Assembly (NCBI GenBank): GCA_026874595.1 | Contig: CM049309.1 | Coordinates: forward strand, 23,131,033-23,195,032 | Length of the DNA stretch: 64,000 nt | Source: Sipunculus nudus | Lineage: Eukaryota > Annelida > Sipuncula > Golfingiida > Sipunculidae | Reading direction: 5' to 3' | Shown: in pieces, positions 24,145 to 35,780 of the stretch | Numbering within the stretch: the stretch's first letter is position 1 | Layout: every line of letters begins with the position of its first letter | The notes under the pieces: model-generated | The model's database searches: none | Told to the model about the DNA's origin: nothing | Seen by the model: only the letters and a program-made list of their open reading frames with translations | Translations under genes and position numbers: made by a program

Positions 24145-24999
24145 TTATGCCCCCGCCACAAAGTGGCCGGGGCATATAGTTTTACCCATGTCCATCATTC
24201 CGTCATTCCGTCCTAGCTTCCGTCCTTCCGAAATCAAACAGTTGTACGGACTTTTTTTCGCAATGCCTGCAGATATTGGCCTAATTTTTGGTGTGTGGGC
24301 AGATATAGACCAGTTACAGATCGAGTTCGCGTTTCGTCCCGGTTGACCTACTTTTGACCGTTTTACGGCTCCTAAACTTAGAAAATTTCATGAAAAATAG
24401 AAATATTCATGAAAGATACACATGTACAGACTTTTTTTCGCAATGCCTGCAGATATTGGCCTAATTTTTGGTGTGTGGGCAGATATAGACCTGTTACAGA
24501 TCGAGTTCGCGTTTTGTCCTGGTTGACCTACTTTTGACCGTTTTACAGCTCCTGAAAATAGAAAATTTCATGAAAAATATGAAATATCATGACAAATACA
24601 CATGTACGGACTTTTTTTTGCAATGCCTGCAGATATTGGCCTGATTTTTGGTGTGTGGCCAGATATTGACCAGTTACAGATTGAGTACGCATTTCATCCC
24701 GGTTGACCTACTTTTGATTGTTTTACGGCTCCTAAACATAGGAAATTTCATGAAAGACAGAAATTTTTATGGAAAAAGCACATGTATGCATGACTTTTTT
24801 TCACAATGCCTGCATATACTGGCATGATTTTTGGTGTGTTGCTTGATAATGACCCGTTACAGATCGAGTTTGCATTTTGCCCTTGTTGACCTACTTTTGA
24901 CCATACGACACCTCCTGAACTTTAAAAAATTTTCAAAATTTTACAAATGTTTCTAATTTGCCCAAGGTGGGGGCATTCGTGTCGTTCCGACACATCTAG
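24145..24999 (+). mobile_element. Helitron2/Helentron-like element H6
   Basis: The 5' end TTATGCCCCCGCCAC folds on GTGGCCGGGGCATA, a strong hairpin. Near the 3' end GTGGGGGCAT is the inverted copy, followed by a perfect hairpin GTGTCG-TTC-CGACAC (24979-24993) and the terminal CTAG at 24996-24999. The interior has four units of about 180 bp (marked by GACTTTTTTTCGCAATGCCTG at about 24248, 24428, 24608 and 24790) with low divergence, so the copy is fairly young. It has no genes. It is inserted in the AOPEP intron. Confidence 0.85.
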
Positions 25000-25321
25000 T
25001 TTAAAGAAAATTCCCTATTTTATTAATCTTTCATTATTATTATAATATTTTTTACCTATTTTTTAGGTGTATAACTATTTTCCCCTGTCCTGATTCATCT
25101 TTCAGAGAAGGATTTCACATTTTTAACATCAGTTATAGTATTTATTTTGGTAAGACTAAGAGTTCTGGGATAACATGAGTGAAATGTGCAGAGAGAAAAC
25201 TTGATGTCAAATATATAGATCGATCACCATGCATTTTTCTGTTACTTGATGTGAGCTTAACAATCATAACATTTGCATATATTTTGGCATCAAATTACAT
25301 TTCTTATATTTATATGATTTT
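25000..25321. other. Intronic sequence, nothing recognised
   Basis: AT-rich, no coding or repeat feature supported. Confidence 0.5.
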
Positions 25322-25650
25322 AGCTCGACTGTAAGTCATCTGAGCTATAGTCATGGTCCTTTGTACGTCATCCGTCTGCTGGCTGTCTGGCCATCCGTCT
25401 GTCCGTAAACAGGGCACGTTTTGGAACCGTTGGACATACGATTAGAAAATTTTGCATACTGTTAGATATGTCTCCAAAATCTCCTTCCATACCAAAAATT
25501 GGATCACTAGGACTTCATATCTTTGAGATATTAAGGAAAAACCTAAATTTTCCATTAAAAACCCACTGTTACACTTCAAGGCTTGCCTTTAAATCTGGAG
25601 TAATAAGATTTGTGTTCAGAATCCCTATTAACTGTCACATGACATACTAG
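25322..25650 (+). repeat. Repeat family Q, copy 4 (best-preserved 5' end)
   Basis: It begins TAGCTCGACTGTAAGTCATC and folds back on GAGCTA, like the 5' hairpins of the Helitron2-like families. It continues with CCATCCGTCTGTCCGTAAAC and AGGGCACGTTTTGGAACCGTTGGA. No 3' hairpin with CTAG was found, so the end is approximate. Confidence 0.55.
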
Positions 25651-25732
25651 CATACAAGGATCAGGGATGAATGCATCCTCAAGTTATTGGTCTGTCATCT
25701 GATTGAGCTGCACATGTCTGTCAAGCAGAGTA

Positions 25733-26200
25733 TACTGTGGTTGCCTGTTTATTTGTGAGGGTCTTAATTTTACAATATTCTTGAATGAAACATAATCGTG
25801 AATATGAAACCAATGAGAATAAGATGCCCAATAAACTAAACAAATGGATTACATCTTATACCTAATAATGGAAAAAACCTATAGTCACAACCTAATCTCT
25901 GCACGGTATCCAAACTGGCCCATACATACAAGCATGATAATTAAGTCATTGTAAAACATGCGTTAATCACACTAGATATATCGATTGTGACACCGGTAAA
26001 GGTGAATGACTCACAGAACCAGAAATGATCGAGTGAGGTATTGTAGGATTAATTCTAAATTTAAAATCGATACAGATACTGCCATACTTAGATTTTATAG
26101 GTTCTATTGGAATCGCAAAAATAAAACCCTTGCAAATTTTAAAAAAAAAATGAAGAAATTGCGAAAATTTTGCCTCACAAATATAAAGCCAACCACAGTA
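25733..26200. mobile_element. TA-flanked MITE with CTGTGGTTG inverted repeats, copy 1
   Basis: TA-CTGTGGTTGCCTG at 25733 and CCAACCACAG-TA ending at 26200 are terminal inverted repeats flanked by TA. The inner parts correspond to the copy at 31777-32257 (AAAATTTTGCCTCAC against AAATTTCAGCCTCGC). A TA duplication suggests the Tc1/mariner group. No transposase is encoded. It is older than copy 2, having lost most of the CGCGAA words. Confidence 0.75.
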
Positions 26201-26213
26201 TGTACTTCATTTA

Positions 26214-26400
26214 GTTGCCTCTGTCGGGAGGGTATATGTGTTCATCCCTGTTAGTGTGTCTGTTTGTGTTTTGGTGTTTGTTCACAAAATAAATCACCCA
26301 ATCATGAACGGAATATCATAAAATTTTCAAGGCATTTTGGGAATGGGCCAAAGAAGAATCAATTAGATTCAATCAATATGCAGATTGATTAAATATCTAG
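26214..26400 (+). repeat. Repeat family W, copy 1
   Basis: GCCTCTGTCGGGAGGGTATA, then GTTCATCCC, ATGAACGGAATATCATAA and GGGAATGGGCCAAAGAAGA match 45639-45825. The start has a weak fold-back (CCTC/GAGG). It is possibly another Helitron2-like family. Confidence 0.5.
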
Positions 26401-28391
26401 TTTAACAAATTCTTAGAGGTATGTAAATTAAAGTGTGGCCTTCAACTTGCAGTACAAACCAAATTGACTTGTATACAGATTAAATAAAATATATAACATA
26501 CCGTCTCTGTGTATTTTCTTTACATTATATATGATAATTAGCTGGCTGTCCTTTTTGTGAAATGGTTTACAGTGTAGACAGATCAAGTTCATCACAGTAC
26601 CAGAACAGTTAACATTACAGGACCATATTTTAAATACCTTCTGATTTAGTTGTTTCTGAAGAGTTCTTTGGATTTTCAGTGGTCTTCAAATAAGAGGTGA
26701 TAAGATTTTGTACCTAATTGACATATTCATTAATTATGACTAGCAATTAGCATTCATTTGGGTCTGACACAATAAACATTTAATCATTTCTTAACTTATT
26801 TAATTCACAAAGCAGTTGAAGTCTATGCATTTGTTCAGCAGAACATTAAATCTAATTATTGCCTTTGTCAGCACCCTTTTCCCGTAAGCTCGCACATCGT
26901 AAGATAATAAGCTGCACATTGCATTTCTTAAGACCACATCATTTAATTGACTGAGAAGTAACTGAACATGTGATAGGTGAATTCATTGTGGCTGTTGTGA
27001 GATTTATCCCTTGGAGCATTTTATAATGAACAAAAGGAAAAAGACGATCGCATGAAAATGGAGGTGTTAAAAACAACAACCCATCAATCAACGGAGGGAC
27101 CACACTAATGAGTGGACGTGTTTAGGACAGCATGGGCGCGTGTTCTTCCATTATGGTTTAACGAAAAATAAAAGTTTGATGGAGCCAGTTGATTATTATT
27201 ATGTTGGTTTTTTTATCTGTGTTGGATGTGGCCAGATTTGGTTAGAATCGTTGTTTTTAGTTCTACGTTACATGTGGACAGCTTGGTTTTGACCATTAAT
27301 GCCAGCAAGCTAAATGATTTCTACCCACTATCTGCCGCTTAATATTTGCGTTTTCTGCACATTAAGTCTGGTGCTTTTAATAAGAACAGCCTTGAGCATG
27401 CTTTGGATCCAGCTCATCCTCAAATGGTCCTCGTAAATAAAATACTCAGAATAAACTGCAAAGTCATTCAAATATGTGAACACTTCTTCTGTAAAGAATC
27501 ATTTTGAGCTTCTTAGTTCCTAGTATTTTAAATCAGGTTATTATCTTTTAATTTTCATGCATTTTATTTGCATGACCACTTTTTGTTGTATTGGAAATGT
27601 TATACCATGCACTTGACGAATCTTTCTTTCTCCTGGGACATTCTGTCCAAGGACCTATATACATTCATTATTTTGAATAAAGTAGTGACACTAAAGGAGA
27701 ACACTCAGTAATATTTATGCAGTCATCAGTGCAGACACACTAGCTGTTAATTAGAGTTCTGTTTTCTGACTTGCAGGTAATAAGCCTCTAAGATCAGTAC
27801 TGACTATTTGTATAGTCCAACCTTGTTCAGACTGAGTACCCATAGACGTAATATGGACCCCATTCACTTTCTTTTCGTACAGTTCATTAAATTGATTTAA
27901 GTCACATGTGACGAATAATATTTATTTATATTTTTAAAAAGTTTTTATGCAAGTGTATATTATAAATAGTATGGAGAAAATAGTATTGAGTAATTGCATT
28001 GCTTTTCTAAGGATTACAGCCTTTACAGTGTTTTGCGAGCATTTCATTTTCACAATATTACACTGCATTCGATATAACAATTCAGGAACAATTACAATTG
28101 CAGTTACTTGCCAGGAATAGAAAAAATGATCAATTACTATAACTTGAAATACTAATTCTTAATTATTATAGTTACTTCAAATACAATTAGTATTCATGTA
28201 CCAAATTCTGGTGATTGATTTGAATAAATCCCCAAATTACCAGCTCTTGCATCTTTATAACTACATTTGTTTGTCTGTCAGGAAAAAAAAGCTCAAAGAT
28301 TTTCACAGATGTTAGAATGATGTGTTACATGATATATATGTAAATCAAATATGTTGTATTATTTGTACAATTTATTGTATTATTGTCCAGA

Positions 28392-28393
<2 letters not shown>
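26401..28393. other. Intronic sequence without recognisable repeats
   Basis: No exon, RNA gene or transposon is seen. The part at about 26850-27350 is less AT-rich than its surroundings, contains GGGCGCGTGTTCTTCC and many homeodomain-type TAATTA/ATTA words, and could be a regulatory element, but conservation cannot be judged from one sequence. Confidence 0.45.

Positions 28394-28447
<54 letters not shown>
28394..28447. repeat. (TA)n microsatellite
   Basis: An uninterrupted TA tract of about 54 bp. Confidence 0.95.
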
Positions 28448-28450
<3 letters not shown>

Positions 28451-29329
28451 TTGTATCATTTATCTTCAGCCTTATCACCAACTCTGATATACATGTGTAT
28501 CTTAAGTTAGTTTTTTTTCATTAAATTTTGTAAGCTCATTTGTCTGATAAATTTTGAATTGACAAAAGGTTACTGGCCCTTGTTGGCCCCAACTCTCTTC
28601 TTGTTGGTCTAGAGTTGTAATTAACAGGGAGACCCAACAGGTTAATGAACTGAAGTCTTACCATGCATGTACCTGTAATTAAACTTCATCAATTGTTTCT
28701 GAATGTATACCAAAGTCACATCCGGACAGCCTCTTGCTAATCAGAGTTGATAATGTTCATCTTAAAACCGTTTATTCACATGCCTTTTCTTAAGAAGTTA
28801 CGTGATTTCTTGTTTACTATCTCACAGTACATTAAAGCTGCCCATTCACCTACCTTATGAAAAAGAATTTATGTGATTTCTGGCTTCCTCTGTGTATATA
28901 TTAATCAATATACACTCCTGAGACAGCGAAACACTCATGCTTCTCAAGAACCTTAGTATACTGATGATGAATGAGCTACTTTATCTAGAAGCTGTTAAAG
29001 TAAACACAGTACATGCACAAATGAGGACAAACAGAAAAAAAATGTAACCTGTGGTGGTTGCATGGTTGCATTATGTGCCAAAGAATTTAATTTGGTCAAC
29101 CCCTACATGTTATAAATATGTTGCGATTAACAAAACAAATAGCCAGTGTGGGGTGGGATCAATGTTTTCTCTCCTATATTTATAAAAGATTCAAGGGATT
29201 ATCTTTAGCTGAAAGATGTCGGATATTGAAATAGACCCTTTAAGCTTGTTAATGCATGGTTGATGTCATTTTGATGGGCTGCATGGAATTTGACCAAGTA
29301 TTACTCCAATTAGATGCAAGGGAGGGTCG
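28448..29329. other. Intronic sequence with a second copy of a dispersed repeat
   Basis: 29090-29250 (CCCCTACATGTTATAAATATG, GGATCAATGTTTTCTCTCC, TTCAAGGGATTATCTTTA) matches 14565-14730. Nothing else is recognised. Confidence 0.5.
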
Positions 29330-30755
29330 CAGAATCAAGGTCTCTAAATGCAAGGTCACGTTACAGACTTGGTAGTGTCAAGATGAATCAAGGTCTCTGA
29401 CTGCATGGTCATGTTACAGACTTGGTAATGTCAAGATGAATCAAGGTCTCTAAATGCAAGGTCATGTTACAGACTTGGTAGTGTCAAGATGAATCAAGGT
29501 CTCTGACTGCATGGTCATGTTACAGACTTGGTAGTGTCAAGATGAATCAAGGTCTCTGACTGCATGGTCATGTTACAGACTCGGTAATGTCAAGATGAAT
29601 TAAGGTCTCTGACTGCATGGTCATGTTACAGACTTGGTAATGTCAAGATGAATCAAGGTCTCTGACTGCATGGTCATGTTACAGACTTGGTAATGTCAAG
29701 ATGAATCAAGGTCTCTGACTGCATGGTCATGTTACAGACTTGATAGTGTCAAGATGAATCAAGGTCTCTGACTGCAAGGTCATGTTACAGACTTGGTAAT
29801 GTCAAGATGAATCAAGGTCTCTGACTGCAAGGTCATGTTACAGACTTGGTAATGTCAAGATGAATCAAGGTCTCTGACTGCATGGTCATGTTACAGACTT
29901 GGTAATGTCAAGATGAATCAAGGTCTCTGACTGCATGGTCATGTTACAGACTTGGTAATGTCAAGATGAATCAAGGTCTCTGACTGCATGGTCATGTTAC
30001 AGACTTGGTAGTGTCAAGATGAATCAAGGTCTCTGACTGCAAGGTCATGTTACAGACTTGGTAATGTCAAGATGAATCAAGGTCTCTGACTGCAAGGTCA
30101 TGTTACAGACTTGGTAATGTCAAGATGAATCAAGGTCTCTGACTGCATGGTCATGTTACAGACTTGGTAATGTCAAGATGAATCAAGGTCTCTGACTGCA
30201 TGGTCATGTTACAGACTTGGTAGTGTCAAGATGAATCAAGGTCTCTGACTGCATGGCATTGTTACAGACTTGGTAGTGTCAAGATGAATCAAGGTCTCTG
30301 ACTGCATGGTCATGTTACACACTTGGTAGTGTCAAGATGAATCAAGGTCTCTGACTGCATGGTCATGTTACAGACTTGGTAGTGTCAAGATGAATCAAGG
30401 TCTCTGACTGCATGGTCATGTTACAGACTTGGTAGTGTCAAGATGAATCAAGGTCTCTGACTGCATGGTCATGTTACAGACTTGGTAGTGTCAAGATGAA
30501 TCAAGGTCTCTGACTGCATAGTCATGTTACACACTTGGTAGCATGAGATAATCAAGGTATCTGACTGTTTGGCCATGACACACTTGGTAGCATGAGATAA
30601 TCAAGGGCTCTGACTGCTTGGTCATGTTACAGAATCTGTAGCATGAAGATGAAGCAAGGGCTCTGACTGCATGGTCATGTTACAGACTTGGTAGCATGAA
30701 GATGAATCAAGGTCTCTGACTGCAAAGTCATGTTACACAATTGGTAGCATGAAGA
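29330..30755 (+). repeat. 53-bp minisatellite, about 27 copies
   Basis: Head-to-tail units of 53 bp: AATCAAGGTCTCTGACTGCA, TGGTCATGTTACAGACTTGG, TARTGTCAAGATG. The interior units are nearly identical, with a few alternating variants (CAAGG or CATGG, TAATG or TAGTG). The right edge decays into units with GCATGAGATA or GCATGAAGATG. The pattern of variants suggests expansion by multi-unit duplication. It lies in the long AOPEP intron. Confidence 0.95.
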
Positions 30756-31228
30756 TGATTTTTTCATCATCTTTGTATATTTCTCTTATACTTGCATTTC
30801 ATTAGTGTTTACAAGAACCAGCTAGACCTTACTGAAAGTTTCCTCTTTTGATGCATTTTAAGTTGTCCTTGTTAGAATGGTTTACCTGCTGTGCTCAGGG
30901 TCCATATTTTAATTCCTTTGATTCTTGCTCAGGCTTGGTTAAGACATACCTTTTCAATATAAACTCAACACTCACTGCAGACTCTTGCACTCAGCAACAG
31001 TGTCACATGGCAGTTCAAAGTGTCCACCCAGCTCTCCCTAGATCTCAGAGACCAGACGACTTTTGAAGTCACCTTAACATTTACAGTTGGTTAGATGTCA
31101 AAGACACCAAGTGTGACCCTCGATTTGTTGCTACTTAGCTGGTCTACATTATGATGTTTTGACTCTTGTTGACTGTCTTATCAATATCCCAGATTCAGCA
31201 TACCATATATATTTGTTGTTGAATGAAT
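30756..31228. other. Intronic sequence, nothing recognised
   Basis: A short plus-strand open frame at 30848-31066 has no recognisable family and no splice-site support. I leave it uncalled. Confidence 0.5.
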
Positions 31229-31395
31229 TGTACAGTAAACCTTCCCTAAAAACCACCTGATTTTAAGGACAAGCCCAAAACAGTGACCATTTTTATGGGT
31301 CCTGGTTCTTGTCACTCTTTTTATAAGATCTTTGAAAATGGACCACTTTATCAAGGCCCTGATGGTTGTTTGTAATTTGAATTTTACTGTATATG
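31229..31395. mobile_element. Small MITE with ACAGTAAA inverted ends
   Basis: TACAGTAAACCTTCCCTAAA at the left and TTTGAATTTTACTGTA at the right are inverted relative to each other around about 150 bp. The TACAGTAAAACCT start and TA flanks fit a Tc1/mariner-type MITE. A relative is at 32427-32605. Confidence 0.6.
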
Positions 31396-31776
31396 TGTGA
31401 ACTTTTTCTACACCAGTGAAGGTGGCAGGAGTTTATCTCATCTAAGCTCAGTTCCTGGCAAGATCTAAGCATATTAAATGATGTCACTAGACTTTGGTGG
31501 TGTCATGATGAGTAACCAAAAAACTGATGGTTTTTCGTAAAACTCATTATAGATAATTACCAATAGGGGTTTCTCACTTGTATAAAATTATTGGCAAAAG
31601 TGATGCATATTTAATGAGGTCAGAGGTCATGAGATATACAATGGGCATATTGTGACCATTGCAGTGCTCTTGTTGTGATATTTTTTTTACATTAATGAAG
31701 GTATCTATTATACTTTCAGTTATAACTACTGGTGAGGAAATTGAAGTCATCATGGTGATGTACACATGTAATAATG

Positions 31777-31888
31777 TACTGTGGTTGCCTTTTTGTTCGC
31801 GAAGGTTTTAATTTCGCGATATTCGCGATTGGGAAATAATCGCGAAAATGAAACCCTCGGGAATAATAGGCCAATTGAGTATGTCCTT

Positions 31889-31931
<43 letters not shown>

Positions 31932-32257
31932 TATATATATATAGTGTAGCCAATACTTGTATGTGAATAGGTAAGAACAGTGAGAAATTTTATGATAAAA
32001 TTCATCCATGGAGGTATAGGGAAAACGTTCCCTTAGATTTGATTTACTCTGTATGTGCTGTGTGTACGGGCCCATCGTTATATGAGAAGGATATTACAAA
32101 CTCATCACTTTTCTCATTTTATGGTACACACAGGTATTGCTTTGCCAAAGATTTGATATAGGTTCTGGTGATATCGCGAAAATGAAACCCTCGCGAAACA
32201 TTAAAAATGGAGAAATCGCGAAATTTCAGCCTCGCGAATATGAAGCCAACCACAGTA
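31777..32257. mobile_element. TA-flanked MITE with CTGTGGTTG inverted repeats, copy 2
   Basis: TA-CTGTGGTTGCC (31777) and CCAACCACAG-TA (ends 32257) are the inverted termini. Inside lie several TTCGCGAA-type words (TTTCGCGATATTCGCGATT, CCTCGCGAATATGAAGCC) in inverted arrangement. A (TA)n tract and the 18-bp palindrome CACTATATATATATAGTG near 31930 are internal. No coding sequence. It lies about 480 bp upstream of an AOPEP exon. Confidence 0.8.
31891..31943. repeat. (TA)n microsatellite inside a MITE
   Basis: TA tract interrupted by CACT, inside the MITE at 31777-32257. Confidence 0.9.
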
Positions 32258-32426
32258 TTGCATTTATAACATATCCATCCCCATGAAGTGGAAGATTAAA
32301 AGAATTACTTTACTGGAAGAGGTTTCAGTCATGTTCCACTATTAGCATGCCATCAGTTGATTGGAATTAAGTGGAAACAGCTTACACTGATTTACTGATA
32401 AATATGTTTGTGTATGTGAGAGTGTC

Positions 32427-32605
32427 ACAGTAAAACCTCAGTTAAGACCACCAATTGGGAATAAAGTGGTTGCATTTTCAAGATGGTCTTCTGAACGAGG
32501 TCCTATGCAAAGAGCAAAAATGAATTGAGACTGTGAACCAGTGGTTATTATTTTTAGGTGGTTGCAAAACAAGGGTGCATGGTCATGAGGTGAGGGTTTA
32601 CTGTA
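32427..32605. mobile_element. Small MITE with ACAGTAAA inverted ends, second copy
   Basis: CACAGTAAAACCTCAGTTAAG at the left and GAGGTGAGGGTTTACTGTA at the right are inverted termini around about 175 bp; inner blocks (AAGACCACC and GGTGGTTGC) are also partly inverted. It ends about 130 bp before an AOPEP exon. Confidence 0.65.
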
Positions 32606-32738
32606 CTTTAACACTGTCCACATAAACCTGCTGGTGCTGACATAGTTGTGGCTACAAACTTAGGATGATGTCCTTTAATTATCAAGCACAGGTGCAATGT
32701 TTCATGAATATTTTAGAAGTATTCATATTTTCTGTCAG

Positions 32739-32855
32739 ATGGAGGCTGACCAGCTCGTGTTGCTGCTAGAGTACTTGTTGGAGGAACCTAAAGTGGCAGC
32801 ATCGGTCCTGACAAAGTTAAGATTGCATCACAAACTGGATGTGGCAAACGCTGAT
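32739..32855 (+). CDS. AOPEP: Aminopeptidase O, exon of the C-terminal helical domain
   Basis: Acceptor TTTCTGTCAG and donor GAT|GTGAGT bound 39 codons in phase 0, reading MEADQLVLLLEYLLEEPKVA then ASVLTKLRLHHKLDVANAD. The DQLVLLLE-LLE pattern is characteristic of the helical domain that follows the basic signal in aminopeptidase O and resembles the leukotriene A4 hydrolase C-terminal fold of the M1 subfamily. The initial ATG is an internal codon, not a start: the reading frame joins without a break to the preceding exon (IPYQQ|MEADQ) and to the next (NAD|VRHRW). Confidence 0.85.
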
Positions 32856-33318
32856 GTGAGTCTGTCTGTATACTTCATCATGGCCGAGGTTAAGTCGGGC
32901 ACACTCACACATATAATTTATTATGTATTGTATGTACCCTTTCAAACCTGCAGGGCACCTGATTTTGTGTACCACTTAGGGAGTTGGAATAACATTAATT
33001 TGAAATATTAATTATTAAAGGAGAACCAGTTAAGTATCAAATATCATAAATTCGTCCAATTGATTAAAAATGCTCAACATATTCATATAAAGATCCTTGT
33101 GGTGTTTATGTTCCTTATTCTTGACTTCCATTATTGCAATTTATTTAGTTTCCTCTTGTTGATGCATCCATTATGTCAGTTCTTTCTGATTCTACACAAA
33201 CTGATAAATCATTGAATGATATTTATCACTTGAATAAATGTCATATGTGTACATGTATAAAGGATTAACTATAAAATCCTTGACCTGAGTAACACATATG
33301 AAAGATTGATGGTTGTAG

Positions 33319-33405
33319 GTTCGGCACCGTTGGTGTGAGTTGGTCGTTAAACATAAATGTTCCCCCTTCTACAGTGACGTCCAGAACTTTCTCATCAATG
33401 ATCAG
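33319..33405 (+). CDS. AOPEP: Aminopeptidase O, penultimate exon
   Basis: Acceptor GGTTGTAG and donor CAG|GTAGGT bound 29 codons, reading VRHRWCELVVKHKCSPFY then SDVQNFLINDQ. This is a well-conserved segment in the M1 aminopeptidase O family, with the RxRWCEL block and a VxxFLxxDQ block. It is separated from the previous exon by 463 bp. The following intron is about 4.9 kb and starts directly with a minisatellite whose units resemble this exon-intron junction. No frameshift or missing base is seen. The exon is too short to be a long open frame and was found by its splice sites. Confidence 0.85.
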
Positions 33406-34960
33406 GTAGGTGACTAATGGTCAAGTTCATGGATATTCTCACACTCTTCATGATCTTCATGCATTTTTAAAATTTGGAGCTGGATGCACAATGTGATACC
33501 AGTTCTCATTGGTCTAAATAGAATGCTTTGCTCTGTGCCAGCCCTGGTGTTGAGACCCTTAGAATCTTGCTATACAAGCAGCCGTTACAACAAAGGAGAT
33601 CTGGGATGACTGCAGTGTATAACTGCTGTGGGAGGAGTGTAGGATGTTCCAGACGTGCATTAGTTGTTTGGTAGATCAAAGTCATGCACTTTCAAGATTG
33701 GAAATGAATGATTACTATGGCCAAGGTTAAGGATATAACATATAAGAAATCTATTATCATTTAGATCAGGCTCCAGAAAATTCCAGATGATTATCTGTCA
33801 TTAGGTAGGTCAAAACAATGGAAATTTAAAATGGATATCTACAATTTGGCATTTCAAAATTATAGATATTCATGAACTCTCAGTGATTGGAAGTACAATG
33901 TCATGGAAATTTCAGACGGATATTGATGATCAGGTGGGTCAAAGTCATGGACATTCCTGATTGGAAATCTGTCATTGGTGAGGTCAAGGTTATGACTTTT
34001 CCAGATGGATATCAGTTACTAGGAAGGTCAGGGTCATGGACATTCTAGATGGAAATAAATACTCAGGTAACAGGCTTCTGTGGCTCAAGGGTAAAGCACA
34101 AGACTCAAAGCAGGGAGGTCATGAGTTCTAATCTCAGCCGAGGTGTAGCGAGATTTTTCATTGTCACCCCCCCCCCTTGGATGAGCACATTGCAGGCTTA
34201 ATGGGAAGGCTATGCCCTACTACTGTGTATCACTCACAAACAAGTGCATCTTAGGAGGGTTCCTCTGTGTTATGACCCAGATGTTATTACAGATGCAGAA
34301 GACACAGTTACAAAATACTTTAAATTGATATGATGCGAATGCTAAATGGAAAATCTGCTGATGTACCTTCTTGGAAAATGAATGAGATAAGTCAGCATTA
34401 AAAAATGGAGGCAGTGATCGACCTCCACCAAAAAAAAATGTTTAAAGTATATTTAGGTGGGTCAAGGTCATTGACATCCTAGATTGATATAATTATTCAG
34501 GTGGTTCAAGGTCATATACATTCTAGATGGATTTAAGTATTCAGGTTGGTCAAGGTGATGGACATCCTAGATTGATATTTAAGTATTCAGGTGGTCAAGG
34601 TCATGGTCATTCTAGATTGATATAAGTATTTAGGTGGTTCAAGGTCATGGACTTTCTGGATGGATATAAGTATTCAGGTGGTTCAAGGTCATGGACTTTC
34701 TAGATGGACATAAGAATTCAGGTAGGTTAGGGTGATGGACATTCTTGATGGACATAAGTATTCTTGTGGGTCAAGGTGATGGACATTTTAGATGGATATA
34801 ATTTTTCATGTGTGTCAAGGTGAAGAACATTCTAGATGGATATAAATATTCAGGTGGGTCAAATTCCAAATAGATAACTGGGATGACATAGGTCAAGTTA
34901 GATGGTAATCCATAATTTAGATCACTGATCTGACAACTCAAACTTATGAACATTCTTGAT
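33406..34960 (+). repeat. Minisatellite of about 45-50 bp starting at the AOPEP splice donor
   Basis: Diverged units of the form CAGGTGGGTCAAGGTCATGG, ACATTCTAGATGGATATAAG, TATT. They are sparse between 33406 and 34060 and dense between 34450 and 34860; a SINE at about 34070-34445 separates the two parts. Eight CAGGT words recur in the array, and CAGGTAGGT at 34719-34727 equals the true donor at 33403-33411. The AAGGTCA word recurs in most units. Confidence 0.8.
34070..34445 (+). mobile_element. tRNA-derived SINE, copy 2
   Basis: Head: GCTTCTGTGGCTCAAGGGTA (box-A-like TGGCTCAAGGG), then GGTCATGAGTTCTAATCTC (box-B-like), together spaced as in a tRNA. The body is diverged. The tail has AATGGAGGCAGTGATCGACC, TCCACC and an A run of nine. 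It interrupts the minisatellite at 33406-34960. The related copy is at 23805-23985. Boundaries are approximate. Confidence 0.65.
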
Positions 34961-35780
34961 TGTAGGTCAAACTTTTATTAAAACAACTAAATCTACAGTC
35001 AGTTAATTTGTCTGTTTATTCTTCATGTTGCATGTAAAAAATACATCTACAATTCTGTTGTGTCTGAACCTCATGCCATTGAAGTATAGTATTGGTAATT
35101 AGATACTTTTATACCATAGGTTCAATCACAGGACATCTTTCAAAGCTACATGGGCATCTTTGTTACTGAGTGAGAGCCATCACCAGCCCATACTCCTCAG
35201 GGGTCTTGTACTTACAAATAATAATTGATTTTCAGGTAATCAAGTCAAACATCCTCATAGGTCTCAGCTGTCCTAGTTACTTGTGTGGATGCATTTTGGA
35301 TTTCACTTACAATATCAGAGCTAATTACAAGAAGATGCTCACATTCAGAATGGCTCTGACCATTCATGCTCCTGAGAAGGGATTCAAGAAATTCATTATT
35401 TTCACAGAGAATGCCAGACTTTGAAGTTACAGTGCTTTCATTCATAATGTAGATATAACATATAAAGGGGTTATCCATTTTTTCCCCTGCTGTTTTTTAC
35501 TGATGTTATGCTCATCAGTCCTTTAAAGAAGTATTTCACAAATTATGTCTCCTCTTCCATGGAGACATAGTGTTATGTCTGTCATCTGTGCCATCCTCAT
35601 TAGTGTGGTTATGCCCCCCCCCAGGTGAGATGTTGTTCTCAGTGCCATCATCTGTTTTCATCATGGTCATCATATGAAAGTTGTCTTCATCTGCAGGATA
35701 TCTTGTGAATATGGTAACTTTTGAAAGGCTCCCTATTTTTTCCTGCAATTAAATTGGAACACAAAATGTTTTTAATAAAA
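34961..35780. other. Intronic sequence, nothing recognised
   Basis: Short open frames on both strands (35170-35424 plus; 35245-35478 and 35536-35748 minus) have no recognisable domain and no splice context. I do not call them. Confidence 0.5.

Noticed and set aside
23948-24346. 132-residue open frame through the (TA)n tract at 24045
   Set aside because: The IYIYIY stretch is the translated microsatellite and the rest enters the Helitron2-like element H6.
29330-30755. Regularly repeated units that might look like a CRISPR array
   Set aside because: The units are continuous tandem copies of 53 bp with no unique spacers, in an animal genome. The same applies to the arrays at 2493 and 34450.
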